Origin: Leptolyngbya sp. KIOST-1
GTDB taxonomy: Bacteria > Cyanobacteriota > Cyanobacteriia > Phormidesmidales > Phormidesmidaceae
Length of the DNA: 64,000 nt
NCBI RefSeq assembly: GCF_000763385.1
Contig: NZ_JQFA01000002.1
Location: 1,054,001-1,118,000 of the forward strand
Reading direction: 5' to 3'
Part shown: piece by piece, positions 28,611-38,288 of the stretch
How the letters are laid out: the number at the start of each line of letters is the position of its first letter
Numbering within the stretch: position 1 is the stretch's first letter
Position numbers and translations under genes: made by a program
The notes under the pieces: model-generated
Database searches by the model: none
Seen by the model: the letters and a program-made list of their open reading frames with translations, nothing else
Told to the model about the DNA's origin: nothing

Positions 28611-31493
28611 GTGACAGACACCAAAAGCTACAAAGACACCGTTCTGCTGCCCCAGACCCGCTTTGACATGCGGGCCAACGCTCCCAAGCGCGAGCCTGAG
28701 ATTCAAGCCTTTTGGGCCGAGAACAAAATTTACGAAACCCTGTCGACGGAAAACCCCGGCGATGTCTTTGTGCTGCACGACGGGCCGCCCTACGCCAACG
28801 GCGACCTGCACATTGGCCATGCCCTGAACAAAATTTTGAAGGACACGATCAACAAGTACCAACTGCTCCAGGGCCGCAAGGTGCGCTACGTGCCCGGTTG
28901 GGACTGCCACGGCCTGCCGATCGAGCTGAAGGTGCTCCAGGGGATGGACGCCGAGGCGCGGGCCAACCTCACCCCCCTAAAGCTCCGCTACAAAGCTCGG
29001 GATTTTGCCCTCAAGGCGGTCGATCGCCAGCGGGAGAGCTTCAAGCGCTACGGCGTCTGGGGCGACTGGGACCACCCCTACCTGACCCTCAAACCCGAGT
29101 ACGAAGCCGCCCAGATCGAGGTGTTTGGGCAGATGTACCTGAAGGGCTACATCTACCGGGGCCTCAAGTCCGTCCACTGGAGCCCGTCGTCCCAGACGGC
29201 CCTGGCCGAGGCGGAACTGGAGTACCCCGAGGGCCACACCTCCCCCAGCATTTACGCCGCCTTCCCGATGGTGAGCGCGTCGCCCGAGGCGAAGGGTGCC
29301 CTGGCACCCTACCTGGGCGAGTTAGGGGTGGCGATCTGGACCACGACCCCCTGGACGATTCCGGCTAACCTGGCGGTGGCGGTCAATGCCGAGTTGACCT
29401 ACGCCGTGGTGGAGGTGGCTGCGGGGACCCCGTTTAAGTACCTTATCATTGCGAAAGATGTGTGCGATCGCATGGCCCAGGTCCTGGGTTCTGAACTGAC
29501 GGCGAAGGCGGAGATCAAAGGCGCAGCCCTGGAGCAGTCCACCTACCGCCACCCCCTGTTTGACCGCGAGAGCCCGATTGTGATCGGCGGCGACTACGTC
29601 ACCACCGAGTCGGGCACCGGCCTGGTGCACACCGCCCCGGGCCACGGCGACGAAGACTTCAAGGTGGGCCAGCGCTACGGCCTGCCGGTGCTCTGCCCCG
29701 TGGACGAAAAGGGCGACATGACCGAGGAGGCCGGTCCCTTTGAGGGGCTGAACGTGCTGAAGGACGCTAACCCGGCGGTGATCGAGGCGCTAGAGAAAGC
29801 CGGTTCCCTGCTCAAGCACAAACCCTACGTCCACAAGTACCCCTACGACTGGCGCACCAAGCAGCCCACCATCTACCGGGCCACGGAGCAGTGGTTTGCC
29901 TCGGTGGAAGGTTTCCGGGACGAAGCGCTGAAGGCCATCCAGTCAGTGCAGTGGATTCCCGGCACGGGGGAAAACCGGATCACGGCCATGGTGGGCGATC
30001 GCTCCGACTGGTGCATCTCCCGCCAGCGCACCTGGGGCATGCCGATCCCCGTGTTCTACGACACCGAGACCGGCGAACCGCTGCTGAACGAGGAGACCCT
30101 GGCCCACATCAAGGCCCTGTTTGCCGAAAAAGGCTCCGATGCCTGGTGGGAGCTGCCCGAGGCCGATCTGCTGCCCGAGCAGTACCGCAACAATGGCCGC
30201 ACCTACCGCAAGGGCACCGACACCATGGACGTGTGGTTTGACTCGGGCTCCTCCTGGGCGGCGGTGGCCCAGCGGCGGGGTGAACTGGCCTACCCGGTGG
30301 ACCTGTACCTGGAGGGCTCCGACCAGCACCGGGGCTGGTTCCAGAGTAGCCTGCTGACCAGCGTGGCGGTAAACGGCCACGCCCCCTACAAAACCGTGCT
30401 CACCCACGGCTTCACCCTCGATGAGCAGGGCCGCAAGATGAGCAAGTCCCTGGGCAACGTGGTGGACCCCTACATCGTCATCAACGGCGGCAAGAACCAG
30501 AAGACCGAGCCCCCCTACGGGGCCGATGTGCTGCGCCTGTGGGTGTCCTCCGTGGACTACTCCTCCGATGTGCCATTGGGCGGCAACATCCTCAAGCAGA
30601 TGGCCGATGTGTACCGCAAGATTCGCAACACGGCGCGGTTTTTGCTGGGTAACCTGCACGACTTTGACCCCGCCCAGGACGCCGTGCCCTACGACCAGCT
30701 GCCCGAGCTGGACCGCTACATGCTCCACCGCATGACCGAGGTGTTCGCCGACATCACCGACGCCTTCGAGACCTACCAGTTCTTCCGGTTCTTCCAGACG
30801 GTGCAGAATTTCTGCGCCGTGGACCTGTCGAACTTCTATCTGGATATTGCCAAGGACCGGCTGTACATCAGTGCGGCGGATTCCCAGCGGCGGCGCAGTT
30901 GTCAGACGGTGCTGGCGATCGCCATCGAAGCCCTGGCCCGGGCGATCGCCCCGGTGCTCTCCCACATGGCCGAGGACATCTGGCAAAACCTGCCCTACCC
31001 CACCCCCCACCAGTCGGTGTTCCAGGCGGGCTGGGTGCAGCTTGACGACCAGTACCGCCAGCCCGATCTGGCCACCACCTGGAGCCAGATCCGCACCGTA
31101 CGCCAGGAGGTGAACAAAGTCCTCGAACAGGCCCGCACCGCCAAGGACATTGGTTCTTCCCTGGAGGCTAAGGCGTTGATCTACCTGGCAGACCCAGATC
31201 TGCGGGCGACCCTGGCGGCGATGAATCCCGTTGATGCGGTAGCCCCTGGGGCCAACCATGTCGATGAACTGCGCTACCTGTTTTTGGTGTCTCAGGTGGA
31301 GGTGCTGGAGGATCCCGCGCCCCTGGCCGAGGTGAAGTGCCGCAGCGAGTCTGATGCCCTGGGCATTGGTGTGGTGGATGCCGAGGGGCAGAAGTGCGAC
31401 CGGTGCTGGAACTACTCCACCCACGTGGGGGAGAGTAGTGAAGATCCGACTATCTGCGATCGTTGCGTGGAAGCCCTGGCTGGGACGTTCTGA
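28611..31493 (+). CDS. ileS: isoleucyl-tRNA synthetase
   Basis: Class I aminoacyl-tRNA synthetase charging tRNA-Ile. GTG start at 28611. The HIGH motif is at 67-70 (GDLHIGHALNK) and KMSKS is near 609-613 (GRKMSKSLGN). The large CP1 editing domain (about 190-390) with TTTPWTIPANLAV and GTGLVHTAPGHGDEDF is intact, so mischarged valine can be cleared. The C-terminal zinc finger CDRCWNY...CDRC is present, marking the bacterial IleS1 type. Length 960 is standard. Just upstream, AGAGATAGCTC is repeated in tandem (28504-28525). Confidence 0.97.
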   Translation: MTDTKSYKDTVLLPQTRFDMRANAPKREPEIQAFWAENKIYETLSTENPGDVFVLHDGPPYANGDLHIGHALNKILKDTINKYQLLQGRKVRYVPGWDCHGLPIELKVLQGMDAEARANLTPLKLRYKARDFALKAVDRQRESFKRYGVWGDWDHPYLTLKPEYEAAQIEVFGQMYLKGYIYRGLKSVHWSPSSQTALAEAELEYPEGHTSPSIYAAFPMVSASPEAKGALAPYLGELGVAIWTTTPWTIPANLAVAVNAELTYAVVEVAAGTPFKYLIIAKDVCDRMAQVLGSELTAKAEIKGAALEQSTYRHPLFDRESPIVIGGDYVTTESGTGLVHTAPGHGDEDFKVGQRYGLPVLCPVDEKGDMTEEAGPFEGLNVLKDANPAVIEALEKAGSLLKHKPYVHKYPYDWRTKQPTIYRATEQWFASVEGFRDEALKAIQSVQWIPGTGENRITAMVGDRSDWCISRQRTWGMPIPVFYDTETGEPLLNEETLAHIKALFAEKGSDAWWELPEADLLPEQYRNNGRTYRKGTDTMDVWFDSGSSWAAVAQRRGELAYPVDLYLEGSDQHRGWFQSSLLTSVAVNGHAPYKTVLTHGFTLDEQGRKMSKSLGNVVDPYIVINGGKNQKTEPPYGADVLRLWVSSVDYSSDVPLGGNILKQMADVYRKIRNTARFLLGNLHDFDPAQDAVPYDQLPELDRYMLHRMTEVFADITDAFETYQFFRFFQTVQNFCAVDLSNFYLDIAKDRLYISAADSQRRRSCQTVLAIAIEALARAIAPVLSHMAEDIWQNLPYPTPHQSVFQAGWVQLDDQYRQPDLATTWSQIRTVRQEVNKVLEQARTAKDIGSSLEAKALIYLADPDLRATLAAMNPVDAVAPGANHVDELRYLFLVSQVEVLEDPAPLAEVKCRSESDALGIGVVDAEGQKCDRCWNYSTHVGESSEDPTICDRCVEALAGTF

Positions 31494-31541
31494 CCGTCGG
31501 GTTTTTGATTCCCCTGTTGATGACGAGGCTGTGCCATTGCC

Positions 31542-32114
31542 ATGACCCAAGCCAAGCCCAAACTTCAGACCTTCGCCGACTTTCTGGCCTATACCGATGG
31601 CCTAGAGGGCTACTACGAACTGACTAGTGGAGAGCTGTGCGAAGTGCCGCCTGAGTCCTACGACAACTTGCGCTGCGCCCTCAAGCTTTACGATGCATTC
31701 AAAGCTCTAGTCAGTGCCGAGCAAGTTTGTCCCCAGGGGCTGGCGTTAGCTATGCCAGGGCAGCCTAAAAATCGATACCCTGACCTCACAGTCCTACGGC
31801 CAGAACACCCAGCCCAACTGCGGGACCTCGGGCAAGCGGCGGTAACCCTAGAGATGGCCCCGCCGCTGCTGGTGGTGGAAGTGGTCAGCCCTGGGGCCGA
31901 GAACGCCCGGCGCGACTACCTGGAGAAGCGCAATCAGTACGAGTGGCGCGGCATTCCTGAATACTGGATTGTGGACCCCCAGCAGGGGCAGGTGACGGTG
32001 CTGGCCATGGTAGACGGGGCTTACCGGCAAACCCTATTTACCGGCGATGAACCGGTGATCTCCCCCACTTTCTCCGCCTGGGCGCTGACGGCCAAGGCCA
32101 TGGTGACGGTGTAG
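31542..32114 (+). CDS. Uma2-family (DUF820) putative endonuclease
   Basis: A 190-residue PD-(D/E)XK-fold protein of the Uma2 family, which is highly expanded in cyanobacteria. The nuclease-like residues are in RYPDLTVLRPEH (Asp) and LLVVEVVSPGAENARRDYLE (Glu, then the conserved D-x-x-x-K in RDYLEKRNQYEWRGIPEYWI). The start MTQAKPKLQTFADFLAYTDG is usual. Role unknown; many copies are linked with mobile DNA but this one sits quietly 48 bp after ileS. Confidence 0.85.
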   Translation: MTQAKPKLQTFADFLAYTDGLEGYYELTSGELCEVPPESYDNLRCALKLYDAFKALVSAEQVCPQGLALAMPGQPKNRYPDLTVLRPEHPAQLRDLGQAAVTLEMAPPLLVVEVVSPGAENARRDYLEKRNQYEWRGIPEYWIVDPQQGQVTVLAMVDGAYRQTLFTGDEPVISPTFSAWALTAKAMVTV

Positions 32115-32180
32115 GCAGGATGGGCAAAAGCTGCATGCCGATCTGGCAATCCCCCTGACTGGCGAGAAGGGAGGCTGGGG

Positions 32181-34190
32181 TTAGTGGCCTAGCTGAATCT
32201 GTTCCAGCAGTTCTTGGGGGTTGAAGGGCTTGGGCAGAAACCCCTCGAAACCCTGCTGTTCGGCCCGGGCCACGGCATCGGTGGAGTTGAGACCGCTCAT
32301 GGCGATCGCCCGCAGGTTGGGGTTAATGGCCTTCAGCAGGGGAATCGCCGTCAGTCCGTCCATGGTGGGCATCATCAGATCCATCAGCACCGTGTGGATG
32401 GGGGTGGGGTGCTGGGTCAGCAGGGCGATCGCGGCCTGGCCCCCAGCCGCCACCAACACCCGGTAGTTGTGCAGTTCCAGCACCATGCGCACCGTCTCGC
32501 AGACCGCCGGCTCATCGTCCACCACCAGCACCGTAGTCTGGCGGCCATCGATCTGCACCGGGGCCGGGGGATCATCGGGGTTGGTGGCCAGGGTGGCGGG
32601 CAGATAGACCTGAAACCGGCTACCCTGCCCCACCTGGCTTTGCACATCGATAAAGCCACCGTGGCTATGGACAATGCCCAGCACCGCCGACAGCCCCAGG
32701 CCGGTGCCCTGCCCCAGGGATTTGGTGGTGAAGAAGGGGTCAAAAATGCGGTTGAGCACCTCCGGCGCCATGCCAGTGCCGGTATCGGCCACGGTTACCA
32801 CCACATACCCCCCCGGCTGGGCCTGGAGATAGCGCTGGGCCGCCGCCGCATCCAGGGTGACATTGGCCGCCGCAATCCGCAACACCCCGCCCTCGGGCAT
32901 AGCATCGCGGGCATTGACACAGAGGTTCATAAACACCTGGTGCAGTTGGGTGGGATCGCCCCACACCGGCCAGAGATCCTTGGCTACCTCCGTGGAGACC
33001 TCCACGGACTTGGGCAGGGTTTGCTGTACCAGTTGGCGAATGTCCGCCAGCAGGTGATGGACCTGGAGGGCGAAGCGCTTGCCCTCCACCCCCCGGGTAA
33101 AGGCCAGAATTTGTTTGACCAGGTCGGCCCCCCGCTGGGCGCTGGCCTCGAGAATATTCAGCTTGCCCTGGAGCCAGGGGTCCATGGGGCGCAGCTTCAG
33201 GGGCAACAGCTGCACCACCAGCAAGATCGGCGTCAGGATATTGTTGAGGTCATGGGCAATGCCGCTGGCCAGGGTGCCCAGGCTCTCCAGCCGCTGCGAT
33301 CGCAAAAACTGAGCCTCCAGCTGTTTTTTGTCGGTAATGTCCATGTGGATGCCCAGCAGCCCCTCGCTGTGGGTCTCCAGATCGCAGATCAGGCTGCTGT
33401 TGATCGTCAGCCAGTGCACCCGATCCCCCACTAAAATGCGAAATTCGGTGTTGAGCCCCTGCCCCTGTTGCAGGGCCCGCCGCAGTTCCTGGTGGACCCG
33501 TTCCCGGTCGTCGCTGTGGATTGGCCAGGGCCAGTTGGCGCTGAAGCGACTCATCAGATCAACCCCACCCGCCGTCTCCGGCCCCCCAACCCACCACTCA
33601 AAGGTGCCGATACTGGCGGCGTTCTGGGCCAGGGTGAGGCGTTCCTGGATGCGCTGGCGCTGTTCGATCTCCTGGCGCAGGTGGCGGTTAGTCGCCTCTA
33701 GTTCGGCGGTGCGGGCCCGCACCCGGTCTTCTAAAATCTCGTTGGCCTCCCGCAGGGCGGCGTCGGCCCGCTGCCGCTCGATCGCATAGAACAGCGATCG
33801 CACCAGCACCTCCTGTTGCAGCGATCGCTTCATCAGGTAGTCCTGGGCCCCGTGGCGCACGGCAGCCACCGCCAGGTCATCGTCGTTGGTATTGGTCAGC
33901 ACCACCACCGGCAGGCTGGGGGCCTGGCTGAGCAGTAGATCGAGGGAATCGAGGCCGCTGCTGTCGGGCAGGGTGAGGTCCAGCAGGGCCACATCAAAGG
34001 CGCCCTCCCCCAGCTGGGCGATCGCCTCCCCCAACCGCTGGGCGTGGCTGAGCTGAAAGCGGCAGCGGGGCGCTCCCTTCAACACCTCCTGTAAAAACCG
34101 GGCCTCCGCCAGGTTGTCCTCAATTAACAGTACGCGCACCGCCGCCGGGTTCAGGGGAGAGGCGAGGGCAGCGTCGCCGTTTCTAGCCAA
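32181..34190 (-). CDS. hybrid histidine kinase (REC-PAS-HisKA-HATPase-REC)
   Basis: A 669-residue sensor. An N-terminal receiver (about 18-135; phospho-acceptor D71 in DVALLDLTLP) is followed by a coiled coil (140-185), a PAS-like domain (190-290), the dimerisation/phospho-acceptor helix with H313 (SLGTLASGIAHDLNNILTP), a HATPase domain (N-box MNLCVNARDAMPEGG, G1 VADTGTGM, G2 GTGLGLSAVLGI), and a C-terminal receiver (550-669; DLMMPTMDG). It has no membrane segment. Its start lies 40 bp inside the upstream rcp1-like gene, so it is the third member of a phytochrome operon. The front receiver is a plausible phosphate input from the phytochrome; that route is inferred. Confidence 0.9.
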   Translation of the reverse strand: MARNGDAALASPLNPAAVRVLLIEDNLAEARFLQEVLKGAPRCRFQLSHAQRLGEAIAQLGEGAFDVALLDLTLPDSSGLDSLDLLLSQAPSLPVVVLTNTNDDDLAVAAVRHGAQDYLMKRSLQQEVLVRSLFYAIERQRADAALREANEILEDRVRARTAELEATNRHLRQEIEQRQRIQERLTLAQNAASIGTFEWWVGGPETAGGVDLMSRFSANWPWPIHSDDRERVHQELRRALQQGQGLNTEFRILVGDRVHWLTINSSLICDLETHSEGLLGIHMDITDKKQLEAQFLRSQRLESLGTLASGIAHDLNNILTPILLVVQLLPLKLRPMDPWLQGKLNILEASAQRGADLVKQILAFTRGVEGKRFALQVHHLLADIRQLVQQTLPKSVEVSTEVAKDLWPVWGDPTQLHQVFMNLCVNARDAMPEGGVLRIAAANVTLDAAAAQRYLQAQPGGYVVVTVADTGTGMAPEVLNRIFDPFFTTKSLGQGTGLGLSAVLGIVHSHGGFIDVQSQVGQGSRFQVYLPATLATNPDDPPAPVQIDGRQTTVLVVDDEPAVCETVRMVLELHNYRVLVAAGGQAAIALLTQHPTPIHTVLMDLMMPTMDGLTAIPLLKAINPNLRAIAMSGLNSTDAVARAEQQGFEGFLPKPFNPQELLEQIQLGH

Positions 34191-34597
34191 AATGCCTCAA
34201 TTCCTTGCACTATTTTGAATAGCTGGGCCAAATTCCGCGATTTTGAAATGTAGCAATTGACGTGCAGATCGTAGCTCTTGCAAATGTCCTCCTCATTGCG
34301 CGAGGTGGTCAACACAATGATCGGGATGTGCTTGAGGGCGTCGTCGGCTTTGATCTCCGCCAATACCTCCCGCCCATCCTTCTTGGGCAGGTTTAGATCG
34401 AGCAAAATCAGGTCCGGGGGAGTGGCCGCGGCAAACTCCCCCTGGCGCTGCAGGTAGGCCATCGCCTCCATGCCGTCCCGGGCGATGACAATCTCGCACG
34501 GGGCGGCGGTGCTCTTGAGGGCCTCCTGGATCAGGCGAATGTCGCCCCGGTTATCCTCGACTAAAAAGATAGTTTTGGGCCTTGCGTCCGTTGCCAT
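34151..34597 (-). CDS. rcp1: Rcp1-like single-domain response regulator
   Basis: A stand-alone receiver of 148 residues. I use the ATG at 34597 (MATDARPKTIFLVEDNRGDI), preceded by AAGGA about 13 nt away, over an in-frame TTG at 34618. The acidic pocket (VEDN), phospho-acceptor aspartate (LILLDLNLPKKDG), the switch Thr (IIVLTTSRNEEDI) and the conserved Lys (CYISKSRNL) are present. The C-terminal extension QLFKIVQGIEAFWLETATLP is typical of Rcp1, the cognate regulator of Cph1. It overlaps the 3' end of the phytochrome gene by 47 bp and the 5' end of the hybrid kinase gene by 40 bp. Confidence 0.9.
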   Translation of the reverse strand: MATDARPKTIFLVEDNRGDIRLIQEALKSTAAPCEIVIARDGMEAMAYLQRQGEFAAATPPDLILLDLNLPKKDGREVLAEIKADDALKHIPIIVLTTSRNEEDICKSYDLHVNCYISKSRNLAQLFKIVQGIEAFWLETATLPSPLP

Positions 34598-36869
34598 GGT
34601 AGCGATCGCGTCCTTCAACGGGGATAGTGAAATAGAAGGTGGCGCCCCGGTCGGGCAGGGATTCTACCCAGATGCGACCCCGGTGGCACTCGACAATTTT
34701 TTTGCAAATGGCCAACCCCATGCCCGACCCGGCGTACTCATCGCGGGTGTGCAGCCGCTGGAAGATCACAAAGATCCGCTCGGCAAACTGCGGGTCAAAG
34801 CCAATGCCATTGTCCGCCACCGAGAACAGCCAGTGCTCCTCCTGGCGCTGCACCCCAATATGGATGTGCGGCGTCTCCTGAGGCTTGCCAAACTTGATGG
34901 CATTGCCCACCAGGTTTTGGAACAGCTGCATCAACTGGGTGCCATCGGCCACGATGGTGGGCAGGGGGTCGGCGGTGATCACCGCGCCAGTCTCCGCCAC
35001 CCGGCCGCGCAGGTTGCCCAGGGCCTGATCCAGCGCCTGCTGCACATCGGTGAGCTGCCACTCAATGCCCTGGAGGTCCACCTTACTGTAGGCCAGCACA
35101 TCGTCGATCAGGGTTTGCATCAGGCTCACCCCCTCCACGGCAAAGCCAATGAACTCCTTGCCGTCCTCGTCGAGCTTGGCGTCGTAGCGCATCTCCAGCA
35201 GTTGCACAAAGTTGGCCACCTGGTTGAGGGGTTCCTGCAGGTCGTGGGAGGCCACGTAGGCAAACTTCTTCAGCTCGGCGTTGGACCGCTCCAGGTCATT
35301 GGCCAGCAGGGCCAGTTCCTCCGCCTGGCGCAGCACAATGTTGACGATCGCCTTGCGCAGTTCCAGGGCCGCCTTCACCTCCACCGCCTGCCAGGGCAGC
35401 GATCGCAGACTCACGGTCTCCTTCCACAGCTCAAAGGACTGGCGCGGGCACAGCCACTGGGCCTCGCCCTCGCCCACCAGGGTGTAGGCCTCGTTGGGGT
35501 TGCCGCCCCAGTTCACCGTCTGAATCACCTCCGGCCGGAACCACAGCACATAGCTGCGCTTGGAGATCGGAATCGCCAGCAGCCCGCTGGCCACATCCTT
35601 AAACCGCTGGGCCTCGGTGTAGTCCAGGGGCAGGGCATTGGTCACCACCACATCCTGGTCCGCCTGGTTAGCCGAATTGGCCAGCCACTGCACCAGGTAG
35701 TTCAGCTCCTCCTCCGGCGGGGTCTGGCCCAGGGTGGTCCACTGGCCGCCAAAGCAGATCGCCGCCCCCTGGGCCCCCACCAGGTCCAGCAGGTTAGGGT
35801 CGTGGCGCACCAGGCCATCGATGAAATAGTCCTCCCGCGCCATCTGGTCGATCAGGGCCGACTGCACCGCCGCCAGCTTCAGCCGGTAGCTCTGGTCGGC
35901 CTCCTCCTCCAGGGTGGAAATTTCTGCAAAGATCACCCGGCCCAGAAATTCACAGGCCTTGCGCAGTTCGTAGGGCACATACTTGGGCGTCTTGTGGTGG
36001 CAGGCAATTAGCCCCCACAGCTTCTGGTCCTTCATCAGCGAAATGGTCAGCGAGGCCCCCACCCCCATGTGGTGCAGATACTCGGTGTGGCAGCGGTAGG
36101 GCTGCCGCAAAATCGACATCACCAGGTCGGTGCCCCGCTGGGTAACAGGGTTGATTGCGGGCACCAGGTCCACGGGCTCGGCGCTGGCGTTGGGGATCAC
36201 CCGAATCCAGTTGGAGAGAAACATCTTGCGGGCGGGCTGGGGCACGTCCGACTCGGGGAAGTGCAGCCCCAGGTACGACTCCATGTCGTCGAGTTTTTCT
36301 TCCGCCAGCACCTCGCCGTGGCCGTCGTCGTCAAACTTGTAGAGCATCACCCGGTCGAAGCCGGTCACCTGGCGCACCTCACGGACAATGATGCGGCAGA
36401 AGTTGGCCAGACTGGCGGACCCGGCCTCCAGTTGGCCAATGGAGGCCCGGGCCAGGTGGTAAAAGCTGAGGAAGGGAATGGTTTCGGTGGTCAGGGCGGG
36501 CTCCAGTTCCAGCACCAAAAAGCCGTCCCCAGTGCGGTGGAAAATGGCGTCGTAGACCCCGTAGTCGTCACCCCGGCGGCGCACCCACACCTTGGTGGGG
36601 TTGATGATGTCCAGGTTTTCGTGACGCAGCCCGACCCGCACCTGGTCCACCTGGTAGGTGTCCAGCAGGTCGTCAAGGGTCTGACCCAGCACCTCCTCCG
36701 CTGCCAGCCCAAAGGCTTCCCGGGTGTTGCGGCTGGCCTGCACCACCGACAGGTCAGCCTCCCGCAGCACCAGCAACACCCCGTGGGGCTGCACCTGAGT
36801 CAGAGTGTGGATTTCGGGCTGTTTGAGACTCTGGAACTGGGTGTCAGGGTTCAGATTTCGAAGGGACAT
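34551..36869 (-). CDS. cph1: Cph1-type phytochrome histidine kinase
   Basis: A 772-residue red/far-red photoreceptor kinase: PAS (about 17-125), GAF (140-310), PHY (330-500), HisKA and HATPase. The bilin-attachment cysteine is C260 followed by H261 (QPYRCHTEYLHHMGVGASL), the Cph1 position (C259). The N-terminal PAS lacks the biliverdin-binding Cys of bacteriophytochromes, so phycocyanobilin is the expected chromophore. The usual DIP motif reads DVP (PESDVPQPAR). The kinase H-box is FAYVASHDLQEPLNQVANF; N-box QNLVGNAIKFGK; G-boxes VADNGIGFDP and GSGMGLAICKKIVECHRG. It leads an overlapping operon with the Rcp1-like regulator and a hybrid kinase. Confidence 0.95.
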   Translation of the reverse strand: MSLRNLNPDTQFQSLKQPEIHTLTQVQPHGVLLVLREADLSVVQASRNTREAFGLAAEEVLGQTLDDLLDTYQVDQVRVGLRHENLDIINPTKVWVRRRGDDYGVYDAIFHRTGDGFLVLELEPALTTETIPFLSFYHLARASIGQLEAGSASLANFCRIIVREVRQVTGFDRVMLYKFDDDGHGEVLAEEKLDDMESYLGLHFPESDVPQPARKMFLSNWIRVIPNASAEPVDLVPAINPVTQRGTDLVMSILRQPYRCHTEYLHHMGVGASLTISLMKDQKLWGLIACHHKTPKYVPYELRKACEFLGRVIFAEISTLEEEADQSYRLKLAAVQSALIDQMAREDYFIDGLVRHDPNLLDLVGAQGAAICFGGQWTTLGQTPPEEELNYLVQWLANSANQADQDVVVTNALPLDYTEAQRFKDVASGLLAIPISKRSYVLWFRPEVIQTVNWGGNPNEAYTLVGEGEAQWLCPRQSFELWKETVSLRSLPWQAVEVKAALELRKAIVNIVLRQAEELALLANDLERSNAELKKFAYVASHDLQEPLNQVANFVQLLEMRYDAKLDEDGKEFIGFAVEGVSLMQTLIDDVLAYSKVDLQGIEWQLTDVQQALDQALGNLRGRVAETGAVITADPLPTIVADGTQLMQLFQNLVGNAIKFGKPQETPHIHIGVQRQEEHWLFSVADNGIGFDPQFAERIFVIFQRLHTRDEYAGSGMGLAICKKIVECHRGRIWVESLPDRGATFYFTIPVEGRDRYHGNGRKAQNYLFSRG

Positions 36870-37475
36870 AGCGATCGCTCTCCTGGCAAAATTTGCAGAC
36901 GTTGAGTGGGGTTGAGTCGTGACCTAACGTGCGGGACAAAAAACATGCAAAGCCTTCGGATGAGCTTTCTTTTCACGCTCATTCGTCAGATGGAGTCCTG
37001 ATTTTCTTCAAATCAACGAAGCCTTTTAGGCCTCACATCCCATTCCATGAGTCCAAGAACATCGGTGGCCTTTGACGCATTTGGACCAAGCGCCACCACC
37101 CGACACCTTAATTCTCCTGAGCTTGAACCCCACGTGCTGAGGCAGACCTGAACACCTAATCGTTGAGCTGGGGAGAAATTTTACGATGGTAGGTGAGGCA
37201 TAGACAGGGCCAGGGATAGTAGATAACCAAAGCCCTAACTATTGTTCAATCAATCGCAAAAATGAGACTACCGCAACCTGAAGTGACTCTAAACGACTCC
37301 ACCTGCCAGCATATCTCAGTTGATTTGAACCTCTAGAGCAAGGTTGTTAAAAAAATGGGAAGTTTACTATTCAGGTGAATTTAGGTTTCAATCCAGCCCA
37401 GAAGTAGGTGTTACTTTTGGCAAGACTAATCAATAGTTTTCGTTTGTTTACCAAACGTATTCAACCGAGCAAGGT
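36870..37475. other. 606-bp intergenic region upstream of cph1
   Basis: No credible gene on either strand. Base composition is clearly more AT-rich than nearby coding DNA. It should contain the cph1 promoter at its left end. A small hairpin CGTTTG-TTTAC-CAAACG lies at about 37440-37457, near the 3' end of the next gene, and could end its transcript. I recognise no known RNA in it. Confidence 0.4.
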
Positions 37476-37919
37476 TTACCTCAACGGCAGCGTTACAATC
37501 TCAAGCCAAAACGCCTCGATCTGTTGCACCGTGTGGGACAGTTGCCCCAGGTCAGCCGCCTTCACCACATAGCAGTTGCCCTGACTGGTGTAGGTCCGCA
37601 GGACATCTTCGGCCCGCTCAGACTCTGAAAACACAATCACCGGAATCCGCTTGAGATGGGGCGTAGTTTTGATGGTGGTGAGTATCTGGTGACCATCGCC
37701 CGGCAAATCGAGATCGAGCAGGACTAAATCTGGACGGGGTGCCTGGGCATACTCGCCCCGCTGCAGCAGGTAGTCGATTGCAGCCTCCCCATCCATCAAA
37801 ATCTCAAAGCGATCGCGGCCTGCCCGCTGGGTCAGCACCTGCTGCATCACGTGCGCGTGATCGCGATTGGGGTCAATGACCAAAATGACGCGTTCTCGTT
37901 CCAGCGCTTGATCTTGCAT
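37476..37919 (-). CDS. orphan Rcp1-like response regulator
   Basis: A 147-residue single-domain receiver related to the Rcp1-like protein 3 kb away. It keeps a phospho-acceptor Asp in LVLLDLDLPGDG, the conserved lysine in CYVVKAADL, and the Rcp1-like C-terminus VQQIEAFWLEIVTLPLR. The acidic pocket is changed: VIDPNRDH in place of VEDNPxD, and the switch residue is serine in IVFSESERAED. No kinase is adjacent; it may be a diverged duplicate served by cph1 or the hybrid kinase, which is inference. Confidence 0.82.
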   Translation of the reverse strand: MQDQALERERVILVIDPNRDHAHVMQQVLTQRAGRDRFEILMDGEAAIDYLLQRGEYAQAPRPDLVLLDLDLPGDGHQILTTIKTTPHLKRIPVIVFSESERAEDVLRTYTSQGNCYVVKAADLGQLSHTVQQIEAFWLEIVTLPLR

Positions 37920-37935
37920 AGGGAATGGCCAAGTC

Positions 37936-38065
37936 TAGGGGGAGTCTTCAATTAGCTGCTAAACACCCAAAAATTAAGGATTAGAGCCCCCAGCCTGTCG
38001 TTTGGGGCGGGCATGACAAGGCTTGATATACCGTGCTTTTGGCCACAATTGGTGACACCCCCTTA
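37936..38065. mobile_element. MITE-like element, copy A
   Basis: A 130-bp non-coding repeat, about 85% identical to copy B at 39363-39491 and in the same orientation. Ends are imperfect terminal inverted repeats (CTAGGGGGAGTCTTCAATT against CTAAGGGGGTGTCACCAATT read inwards) and both ends carry a TA dinucleotide, as expected for IS630/Tc1-mariner-type targets. The interior keeps GCCTGTCGTTTGGG and CTTGATATACCG in both copies. It occupies much of the 369-bp gap (37920-38288) between the orphan regulator and the K+ channel; I see nothing else in that gap. Confidence 0.65.
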
Positions 38066-38288
38066 GGGCTGATTTACACAATGCCAAGCCCACAACGGAC
38101 CCGACTACAGCGCTGGGTGGGCCTTCCGTAGAACCTCAATACTGAACGCTAGCGACAAATAGCCAGAAACGGCCCATTGTGCGGAAAGTTGTAAGATTCA
38201 GTCTTTTCTAGCGATGCCAGTGCCGCGCAGCAGTGCGATGTTGATCGTCATCAGGCAATCAATTTGTCAGTCCATCGGTCTGCTGGGT

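Noticed and set aside
29943-31550. 535-residue minus-strand open frame opposite ileS
   Set aside because: Antisense to conserved ileS codons and rich in G, H, V and L; no recognisable motif.
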